From Chloroflexota bacterium (GTDB lineage: Bacteria > Chloroflexota > Anaerolineae > UBA3071), in NCBI GenBank assembly GCA_014383605.1, contig JACNHM010000203.1, forward strand, positions 1 through 8,623: a stretch of 8,623 bases of DNA, written 5' to 3'. The notes beneath the pieces were generated by a model that did not search any database, was not told the DNA's origin, and saw nothing but the letters and a program-made list of their open reading frames with translations. The translations under genes were made by a program, and so were the position numbers. This document shows positions 6,009 through 8,623 of the stretch, piece after piece. The first letter of the stretch is position 1, and each line of letters begins with the position of its first letter.

Positions 6009-7378
6009 GTGCCCTGTTGGGCATCACGCTGCTCATCAGCGACCTGTTGATGAGTGGGTTGGCCTTTGGCTGGGCCTACCAGTTGCGGCTCCTGACGCCG
6101 CATGAGAACATCCTGCCCTTCCGCAGCTATGTGGGCATAATGGTCGTGCACGTCCTGTCCATTGCGACAGTATTTCTCCTCAGGAAATCATACCGCCAAA
6201 GGCATCCCGTCTCCCAACTGGATGAATTCTACAACGTCGTGGGCAGTGTCTTTCTGGGCACGGTCACTGCCATTGCGCTCATCTCTTTCTTCTTCAAGGA
6301 TCGCCTGGACTACCCCCGTCTGATGATGGTCTATGCGCTGGTACTGACCATCATCCTGGTGACCTTGGGGCGGCTGATCCTCACCCGCCTGCAGTGGCTG
6401 CTGCTGGCGAGAGGTTGGGGCAGGAAGAAAGTGCTGCTCGTCGGCGGCGGCGACGTGGGACGGCTGATCCTGCAGAAAATCCGGCAGTCCCCCCGCTTGG
6501 GCTACGAGGTAACGGGCTTCGTCAATGGAGAGGTGGGCAGCGTGATCATGGGCGCGCCGGTGCTGGGCCATACGGCGGATCTCCCTGATCTCATTGAACA
6601 TCATGGCATCGAGGAAGTCATCATTGGTCTGCCGGAAGCCAACCACGAGGAGATCCTCACCATCATCTCCCTCTGCGAGCGGGAGAAAGTGGGCATCAAG
6701 GTCTTCCCGGACGTGTTCCAGATCATGGCTTCGGAAGTGAGCATCGGCGACCTGGGGGGGCTGCCTCTGTTGACCATGCGGGATGTGGCGCTGCGCGGCT
6801 GGCGACTGACGGTGAAGCGCCTGATGGACGTCGCCGTCAGCGCTGTGGTGCTGATTTTCCTCTCTCCGCCTCTGCTTCTCACAGCCCTGCTGATCAAGCT
6901 CGACTCTGCCGGGCCGGTCCTCTTCGTGCAGGAACGCACAGGGTTGGACGGCCGCCCCTTCCCGATGCTGAAATTCCGCTCCATGCGCTCGGATGCCGAA
7001 GCCCAAGGGCCGGGATGGACGACGGAAAACGATCCCCGCCGCACGCGGCTGGGGACCATCATCCGCAAGCTTTCGGTGGACGAGTTGCCCCAACTCATCA
7101 ACGTCCTGCTGGGGGACATGAGCCTGGTGGGCCCCCGCCCGGAACAGCCGGCGTACGTGGAGCAGTTCCGCCGCAGTATCCCCCGCTACATGGACCGCCA
7201 CCGCGAGAAGGCCGGCCTGACCGGCTGGGCCCAGGTCAACGGGCTGCGGGGCGACACCTCCATCGCCGAGCGCACCAAGTACGATCTCTGGTACATCGAG
7301 AACTGGTCGCTCTGGCTCGACGTGAAGATCATCATCCGCACCCTGCTGCAAGGCCTCACAGGCCGCGGCGCGTATTAG
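5990..7378 (+). CDS. polyprenyl glycosylphosphotransferase (WcaJ-like exopolysaccharide sugar transferase)
   Basis: A 462-residue membrane enzyme that starts polysaccharide assembly by moving a sugar-1-phosphate from a UDP-sugar to undecaprenyl phosphate. Four N-terminal membrane helices are visible (about 8-30, 45-64, 83-102 and 111-130). A Rossmann-like domain follows, with KVLLVGGGDVGR at 147-158. The bacterial sugar transferase domain starts near 273 with a hydrophobic membrane-associated segment (VAVSAVVLIFLSPPLLLTAL). Then come FPMLKFRSM (324-332), the catalytic Asp-Glu pair in VDELPQLINVLLGDMSLVG (D364, E365), GPRPE (381-385) and GLTGWAQVNG (409-418). Length and order fit the long, four-helix class. 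GGAGG (5975-5979) 10 nt before ATG 5990 fixes the start, inside the end of the glycosyltransferase gene. The sugar (glucose, galactose or an N-acetyl form) cannot be told from sequence alone. Confidence 0.93.
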   Translation: MPKRRISALLGITLLISDLLMSGLAFGWAYQLRLLTPHENILPFRSYVGIMVVHVLSIATVFLLRKSYRQRHPVSQLDEFYNVVGSVFLGTVTAIALISFFFKDRLDYPRLMMVYALVLTIILVTLGRLILTRLQWLLLARGWGRKKVLLVGGGDVGRLILQKIRQSPRLGYEVTGFVNGEVGSVIMGAPVLGHTADLPDLIEHHGIEEVIIGLPEANHEEILTIISLCEREKVGIKVFPDVFQIMASEVSIGDLGGLPLLTMRDVALRGWRLTVKRLMDVAVSAVVLIFLSPPLLLTALLIKLDSAGPVLFVQERTGLDGRPFPMLKFRSMRSDAEAQGPGWTTENDPRRTRLGTIIRKLSVDELPQLINVLLGDMSLVGPRPEQPAYVEQFRRSIPRYMDRHREKAGLTGWAQVNGLRGDTSIAERTKYDLWYIENWSLWLDVKIIIRTLLQGLTGRGAY

Positions 7379-7396
7379 CAGATTCCTCGTTCCAAT

Positions 7397-7425
7397 TTGC
7401 GCTATCTGGCCCCTTGGCCGCGCAA
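7397..7425 (+). terminator. candidate stem-loop after the sugar transferase gene
   Basis: TTGCGC (7397-7402) pairs with GCGCAA (7420-7425), and GGCC (7408-7411) pairs with GGCC (7416-7419) around CCTT. A 5-nt bulge (TATCT) separates the two stems. There is no U-tract after it, so it is a weak candidate for an intrinsic terminator. Its position between the glycan gene and the hrcA promoter still fits a transcription boundary. Confidence 0.3.
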
Positions 7426-7439
7426 GCGAACTCCCTCGT

Positions 7440-7468
7440 TTGACAGTCACAGCACTTTCTGGTATCAT
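7440..7468 (+). promoter_or_regulatory. hrcA promoter
   Basis: TTGACA (7440-7445), a 17-nt spacer, and TATCAT (7463-7468) make a near-consensus housekeeping promoter. Transcription would begin about 7475, a few nucleotides before the CIRCE operator, so repressor bound there would block initiation or early elongation. Confidence 0.75.
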
Positions 7469-7481
7469 ACCGCCAGCTCTT

Positions 7482-7508
7482 TTAGCACTCTCGATGTTAG
7501 AGTGCTAA
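7482..7508. promoter_or_regulatory. CIRCE operator (HrcA-binding site)
   Basis: TTAGCACTC, a 9-nt spacer (TCGATGTTA) and GAGTGCTAA match the CIRCE consensus at every arm position. The pairing extends two bases outward on each side (7480-7510). This is the known target of the HrcA repressor, and hrcA itself follows, so autoregulation is expected: repressed at normal temperature and released on heat or protein-folding stress. Confidence 0.96.
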
Positions 7509-7567
7509 AAACGGGGCGAAAAAGGAACGGTGTAAGACGCAAGCGGATAGGATGGGTTATTGGGGCG

Positions 7568-8596
7568 ATGGTGGATGGTGAAGAACTGAGTGCTCGGCGC
7601 CGCGCGGTGTTGGGGCTGGTGGTACGTGACTACATCGCCGCCGCCCAGCCTGTGGGGTCCCTGCGGTTGGTGCAGCAATACAGTCTGGAATACAGTTCGG
7701 CCACGGTGCGCAACGAGCTGGCGGCCCTGGAGAAGTTGGGCTACCTGACTCAGCCGCACACGTCGGCTGGCCGCGTGCCCACGGAGAAGGGCTATCGCTA
7801 CTTCGTGGAGCGTTTGCTGGCCGAGGCGCCTCTGCCGCTTTCCGACCAGCGCATGATCCGCCACCAGTTCCACCAGGCCAGCCTGGAGATGGAGCAGTGG
7901 GTGCATCTGGCGGCGGCGGTGCTGGCCAACACCACCCACAGCGCGGCGCTGGCCACGGTGCCCAAGGCCCTCCGTTGCCGCTTCAAGCATCTGGAGCTGA
8001 TTTCGGTGCGCGACAACGTGGTGCTCCTGGTGCTGGTGCTCCTGGGGGGCACCGTCAAGCAGCAGATGCTACACCTGAAGCAGCCGCTTTCGCAGGAGGA
8101 GCTCAGCCAGCTTTCCAATCAACTGAACGAAGCATTGGCCCAGGCCGACGTCGCCGAGATAGATGCCCGCCTGGCCCAGTCGCCCGTGCTGGCGACCGAG
8201 GTGGGCCAGTTGGTGGCCGACATCATGTACCAGATAGATTGCCGCTCCAGCGAGCGCATTTTCAGCGAGGGGTTGACCCATCTGCTGAGCGAGCCGGAGT
8301 TCGCCGACAGCGAAGAGGCGCGCCGCGTCGTGCAAGTCCTGGAGCAACGGCCTCTGCTGGACACCATCCTGGAGGAAATGCGGGAACGGGACGGCGTGCA
8401 GGTGCTCATCGGCGGCGAGGGGCGTTGGGCGGAGCTGAGCCAGGCCAGCCTGGTGCTCTCCAGCTACGGCGACGAGGAGGTCTTCGGTATGCTGGGCGTG
8501 TTGGGGCCGCTGCGTATGGCCTATTCGCGCACCATCCCCACCGTCCGCTACGTGGCCGGCCTGATGAGCGGGCTGGTTCAGGAATGGTACGGGTAG
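7568..8596 (+). CDS. hrcA: heat-inducible transcription repressor HrcA
   Basis: A 342-residue HrcA, the usual length for the family. It represses heat-shock chaperone genes by binding CIRCE and is itself helped to fold by GroEL. The N-terminal winged helix covers about 8-80: LSARRRAVLGLVVRDYIAAA, QPVGS near 27-31, SSATVRNELAALEKLGYL (the recognition helix region) and PHTSAGRVPTEKGYRYFV (63-80), the family signature. The end, GMLGVLGPLRMAYSRTIPTVRYVAGL, is the conserved C-terminal motif. The start ATG 7568 is chosen because family homology begins right after it. The open frame continues back through the CIRCE site, which cannot be coding. The ribosome-binding site is weak: GGGG is only 2 nt away, so GTG 7571 or a leaderless-like start are possible. 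In relatives grpE, dnaK and dnaJ often follow, but they lie outside this window. Confidence 0.97.
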   Translation: MVDGEELSARRRAVLGLVVRDYIAAAQPVGSLRLVQQYSLEYSSATVRNELAALEKLGYLTQPHTSAGRVPTEKGYRYFVERLLAEAPLPLSDQRMIRHQFHQASLEMEQWVHLAAAVLANTTHSAALATVPKALRCRFKHLELISVRDNVVLLVLVLLGGTVKQQMLHLKQPLSQEELSQLSNQLNEALAQADVAEIDARLAQSPVLATEVGQLVADIMYQIDCRSSERIFSEGLTHLLSEPEFADSEEARRVVQVLEQRPLLDTILEEMRERDGVQVLIGGEGRWAELSQASLVLSSYGDEEVFGMLGVLGPLRMAYSRTIPTVRYVAGLMSGLVQEWYG

Positions 8597-8598
8597 TT

Positions 8599-8623
8599 TG
8601 GAAGCTGGAAGTTGGAAGATGGA
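8599..8623 (+). repeat. TGGAAGN heptamer tandem repeat after hrcA, cut by window end
   Basis: TGGAAGC (8599), TGGAAGT (8606), TGGAAGA (8613) and the beginning of a fourth unit (TGGA, 8620) start 2 nt after the hrcA stop. The array runs to the window edge. It shares GTTGGA (8611-8616) with the array at 4349-4404 (4393-4398). Confidence 0.8.

Noticed and set aside
6188..7468. 426-codon minus-strand frame opposite the sugar transferase gene
   Set aside because: The plus strand holds a complete enzyme with catalytic motifs; the reverse frame has low-complexity composition and runs through the hrcA promoter.
7397..7567. Upstream extension of hrcA
   Set aside because: It would translate through the promoter and CIRCE operator, and HrcA homology starts only after ATG 7568.
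1..8623. Insertion sequences, integrases, tRNA or rRNA genes
   Set aside because: No transposase or integrase motifs, target-site duplications, tRNA cloverleaf or rRNA sequence were seen.

Overview
The window is a dense, almost entirely plus-strand stretch of a high-GC bacterial genome. Sampled 60-base lines inside the main genes are about two thirds G+C (40 of 60 at 3781-3840). The organism is not named by any one gene. An hrcA gene behind a perfect CIRCE operator, several cobalamin-type radical SAM proteins, a glycan gene pair and short degenerate heptamer repeats at gene ends together suggest a Chloroflexota-like (Anaerolineae/Caldilineae type) genome. That placement is an inference with low to moderate confidence.

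Left edge (1-408): the 3' part of a HicB-like antitoxin gene with lower GC (27 of 60 in the first line), then a 71-residue gene of unknown function that runs directly into the next gene.

Radical SAM block (405-4390): three consecutive and different radical SAM genes. The first (493 aa) and third (471 aa) have an N-terminal cobalamin-binding-like domain followed by a CxxxCxxC radical SAM core. The middle one (343 aa) is a radical SAM/SPASM-type enzyme with a reduced set of auxiliary cysteines. The first two overlap and are probably translated together. The second and third are separated by an octamer repeat that forms a perfect 19-bp inverted repeat. Substrates cannot be read from the sequence. 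The neighbours suggest a role in cell-surface glycan or lipid chemistry.

Small-gene island (about 4391-5017): a very good sigma70-type promoter with an extended -10, a structured leader, a 45-residue ORF whose ribosome-binding site and start codon lie in one hairpin, and a 120-residue gene joined to it by an ATGA overlap. Neither protein is recognised. This is the part of the window most likely to hold something undescribed.

Glycan pair (5049-7378): a family-2 glycosyltransferase overlapping by 19 bp a polyprenyl-phosphate sugar phosphotransferase of the WcaJ type. The phosphotransferase would load the first sugar-phosphate on the lipid carrier and the glycosyltransferase would extend it.

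Right edge (7379-8623): a hairpin, a textbook promoter with a CIRCE operator, and hrcA, the heat-shock repressor that would bind that operator.

A theme running through the window is degenerate 7- or 8-nt tandem repeats. They form the last codons of two radical SAM genes, follow the hrcA stop, and sit in frame inside the glycosyltransferase.
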